Notes under the pieces: generated by a model | The model's database searches: none | The model's input: only the letters and a program-made list of their open reading frames with translations | What the model was told of the DNA's origin: nothing | From: Herbidospora mongoliensis | GTDB lineage: Bacteria; Actinomycetota; Actinomycetes; Streptosporangiales; Streptosporangiaceae | DNA length: 64,000 bases | Assembly: GCF_001570545.1 (NCBI RefSeq) | Contig: NZ_BBXD01000022.1 | Span: 124,001-188,000, forward strand | Reading direction: 5' to 3' | Made by a program: the position numbers and the translations under genes | Shown here: in pieces, positions 61,746-64,000 of the stretch | Layout: each line of letters begins with the position of its first letter | Position numbering within the stretch: position 1 is the stretch's first letter

Positions 61746-63074
61746 GCGCCAGCCCACCGCGCAGGCCGCGGCCAGGCAGGCCAGGGGGACGACCGGCACG
61801 ACGTACCGATGATCGAAGGCGGCGACCAGCGGGGGCAGGAGCAGCAGGGTGAGTGCGAAGCCCAGTGGGAGCAGGGTCGCCACCCGGAAGCGGATGATCA
61901 TCACCAGGAACGTGAAGCCGAAGATCGCCGCCAGGATGGGGCCGCGCAGGAAGACCTGGCTCTGGTAGGCGCGTATCCACGACGCGAACGGCTCGACGAT
62001 CTCGGTGTCGGCGCGGCTGCCCTGGTATTGCATCATCAGCTCGGGCGCCGACCGTCCCGCCGAGGCCAGCTTGTCGCTCAGCGGTTTCACGAAGTCGGGG
62101 AACTGGTAGGCGCTCTGGGTGCCCGGTGACGGATAGACGACCCGGTCCCAGTGGAACGCCCACATCGCGTCGCCGAGGCCGGTCACCAGGAAGTCGAGCG
62201 GCTGGCTGCGCAGGGCCAGCGTCGTGAACTCCGAGGCCAGTTCGTCGCGCTGTTTGCCGGTCTTCATGATGGGCGAGGCCGGGTCCCAGATGTAGGCCGG
62301 GGCGGCCAGCCGGGGGCCGATGTCGGGGCACAGGACCTTCAGGTGCTCCGGCGGGTTCATCCTGCCGCAGTCGGCGAAGGTCATCGTCCGCGACCAGAGC
62401 CACACGCTGCTGCTGCCCATGCCGTAGCTGCCGTAGGCCGCGTTGAACCAGACGGCGTATCCGGCCACCGCCACCCCGGCCACGCCGACGCCGGCCAGCA
62501 CCCGCTGCCAGCCCGCTCGCGCGATCAGCAGCCACACCGCCGCCACCCCGATCAGCGGCAGGCCGAGTGTGCGGGTCATCGCCGAGAACGCCAGCAGCAG
62601 GAACGCCACGCCGACCATGAGCCGGCTGCGCGGGTTGAGCAGGATCAGCGTCACCGCGGCCACCACGAGGAACGTGAACAGCAGGTCGGCCATCACGAGG
62701 TGTTCGAGCTGGATCTGGTACGCGTCCAGCAGGATCGGCGCCGTCGCCAGCCCGGCCGCCCAGCCGGGGAGGAAGGTGCGTTTGCGCAGGATGACGTACA
62801 CGCAGCAGGCGATGCCCAGCCCGAGCAGGTGCTGCACGGTGACGAGGGCCAGCACTGAGTGGAACGGCGCGAGGAACACCGAGTAGCCGGAGGGGCGCGA
62901 CTCCAGGGGACGCATGTCCAGGGCGGAGCTCAGGTAGGAGAACGAGTCGGCCCAGAACCACAACGCGGGGCGATATCCGAGGCTCGCGACGACCCGGACG
63001 GTGATCCCCGACACCAGGAGGGTGAGGAAGACCCAGTGGGTCCGGAGGAAGCTGCCTGCGGGAATGATGTCCAC
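61671..63074 (-). CDS. Polytopic membrane protein, GT39/PMT-like
   Basis: 467 aa with about eleven helices, a C-terminal cytosolic tail (DENREERVPARRAAHA). The N-terminal extracytoplasmic loop has WFWADSFSYLSSALDMRPLE, with the acidic residues typical of GT-C enzymes such as the mannosyltransferases, and a Pro/Trp-rich exported loop near 250-340 (DCGRMNPPEHLKVLCPDIG). A lipid-linked sugar donor is expected, but a non-enzymatic transporter-like protein is possible. The GTG at 63074 has only a weak AAAGG site. It overlaps the AmaP-like gene by 75 nt. Confidence 0.78.
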   Translation of the reverse strand: MDIIPAGSFLRTHWVFLTLLVSGITVRVVASLGYRPALWFWADSFSYLSSALDMRPLESRPSGYSVFLAPFHSVLALVTVQHLLGLGIACCVYVILRKRTFLPGWAAGLATAPILLDAYQIQLEHLVMADLLFTFLVVAAVTLILLNPRSRLMVGVAFLLLAFSAMTRTLGLPLIGVAAVWLLIARAGWQRVLAGVGVAGVAVAGYAVWFNAAYGSYGMGSSSVWLWSRTMTFADCGRMNPPEHLKVLCPDIGPRLAAPAYIWDPASPIMKTGKQRDELASEFTTLALRSQPLDFLVTGLGDAMWAFHWDRVVYPSPGTQSAYQFPDFVKPLSDKLASAGRSAPELMMQYQGSRADTEIVEPFASWIRAYQSQVFLRGPILAAIFGFTFLVMIIRFRVATLLPLGFALTLLLLPPLVAAFDHRYVVPVVPLACLAAACAVGWRSPTTNVQRDENREERVPARRAAHA

Positions 63075-63280
63075 CGCCTTTCAGGGGGACATTTCAGCAC
63101 TGGACGGGAGTGAACGCCAGTGGAAGGGGGGACGTGAGGGTCCCAACTACACAGAGTGACTGGAGGGGGATTACCCGTTAATTGGGGCTCCAATTAGGTA
63201 GCAGAAAACCACTTCTGTTCTTTTTGGTACGGATTAGCCTGTGCCTCCGTGGAGCGTTCTAATGGCGCGGAGGGTACTAA

Positions 63281-63991
63281 ATGGAAATTCACGATGCGAT
63301 GCGTGAACATCGGACAAATCGTCGGATGTTACGCGTCAACCTGATCATTGGTCTCAGCACCGCAGTCATCACCCTGGTCGGCACTCTGGTGGGCCTGCGG
63401 TTCCTGCCGGCGGGAGGCGTGGTCGCCATCGCTCCCAAAGCGGAGGTGACGGTGATCGACACGGTGACTGCCCTGACGACCGTGACGGCGACGGCCACTC
63501 AGACGGTGACCGTCACGCAGGCCCCCGCCGCGCCCAACCCCGCCGCAGCAGGAGAGCCTGTCGACAGCCAGCCCATGGCCGCGGCCTCCGGCGCCCTGTT
63601 CCTGGCCGACAAGGATGCCTCGGACGATCACTGGGCATATCGGGACACCTACACGATCAAGCGGACCCGCTACACCCGGGCCATCGCCATCGCCACCGAC
63701 AACGACGGCGGATTCGTCGAGTACACCCTGGAGAGTCGATATGCGACCTTCAAGACGACGCTCGGCATCAACGACCTCGCGGGCGACTCATGCGAGGTCG
63801 CTTTCCGTTTCTACGGCGACGGCACGCTGCTGCACGAGCAGTCGGTCGAATACGCCAAGCCCAAGAAAGTCGAATTCCCCATCGGGGACGCGGTGAAGAT
63901 CAGAATCTCGGCTGACGACCTGTCCGGTAATTGTTTCATGAACTCCGGCGGGGCCGCCGTGATGGGCGATCCGCACCTGGCCTCGGCCTGA
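63281..63991 (+). CDS. Membrane-anchored NPCBM-like protein
   Basis: 236 aa. Basic N-terminus, one helix (LIIGLSTAVITLVGTLVGLR), a Thr/Val-rich stretch (VTVIDTVTALTTVTATATQ), then an exported jelly-roll resembling the NPCBM glycan-binding module: SRYATFKTTLGINDLAGDSC and VAFRFYGDGTLLHEQSVEYA with two Cys. GGAGG precedes the ATG by about 6 nt. It may bind cell-wall or extracellular glycans; no catalytic site is seen. Confidence 0.75.
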   Translation: MEIHDAMREHRTNRRMLRVNLIIGLSTAVITLVGTLVGLRFLPAGGVVAIAPKAEVTVIDTVTALTTVTATATQTVTVTQAPAAPNPAAAGEPVDSQPMAAASGALFLADKDASDDHWAYRDTYTIKRTRYTRAIAIATDNDGGFVEYTLESRYATFKTTLGINDLAGDSCEVAFRFYGDGTLLHEQSVEYAKPKKVEFPIGDAVKIRISADDLSGNCFMNSGGAAVMGDPHLASA

Positions 63992-64000
63992 CCCGCTCAG

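Overview
The window is GC-rich, densely packed DNA with strong G/C bias at third codon positions, many GTG starts and many start codons placed 6-7 nt after a TANNNT-type -10 box (leaderless transcription). Gene content is that of a filamentous actinobacterium, most likely a member of the Streptosporangiaceae or a near relative (inference from gene families and gene order only). No rRNA, CRISPR array, intact transposase, integrase or prophage was found. Most of the window is chromosome-core-like, with accessory patches.

Layout. 1-3000: regulatory patch (XRE regulator cut by the window edge, RsbW-like ATPase, TrmB/LuxR-type regulator, VOC protein). 3067-7152: polar-growth coiled-coil protein (FilP/Scy type) beside methylmalonyl-CoA epimerase, thiolase and the MeaB G-protein chaperone; the acyl-CoA mutase large subunit (12756, isobutyryl-CoA type by its active-site residues) belongs to the same propionate/branched-chain theme. 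Between and after them are a sulfotransferase, DUF4230 and membrane proteins, MarR, a subtilisin, a YbbN-like protein, malic enzyme and a striking His/Asp-rich LPXTG surface protein. 18364-28840: YqgE, SDR/TetR and MFS/TetR pairs, DUF3039, an M43 metalloprotease, an SF2 helicase, a GNAT pseudogene carrying a 93-bp micro-inversion, and a PP2C-like protein.

28951-39504: NAD salvage (pncA, pncB) followed by clpS, DUF2017, mec, cysO, cysM, then murI, MBL-fold phosphodiesterase-like protein, rph and rdgB. This is the same order as the Mycobacterium tuberculosis Rv1330c-Rv1341 neighbourhood. A leaderless 22-codon leader ORF sits just ahead of cysO. 39550-48151: YedY/sulfite-oxidase-like protein, a papain-fold toxin/immunity-like pair, an ABC exporter with its two-component system, and a small membrane protein. 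48157-51403: secreted propeller-like protein, then a divergent TIR-like protein / XRE protein pair that ends at a tRNA-like 3-prime fragment.

51446-53971: a six-gene Asp23/AmaP envelope-stress operon with a SigB-like promoter candidate; a second, Asp23-less pair of the same kind lies at 60634-61745. 54502-58308: secreted proteins (serine hydrolase, a YpfJ-like pseudo-metallopeptidase, thermonuclease with Excalibur domain) and a hairpin/repeat cluster. 58309-63991: an unusual class-I-shaped tRNA with a UAG anticodon, bcp, DUF3618, a PLP racemase-fold protein, a membrane glycosyltransferase-like protein and an NPCBM-like membrane protein. A 26-28 nt intergenic repeat occurs four times across the window.

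Strongest leads: the micro-inverted GNAT gene, the UAG tRNA, the TIR/XRE locus, the papain-fold toxin pair, the His/Asp LPXTG protein and the cysO leader ORF.
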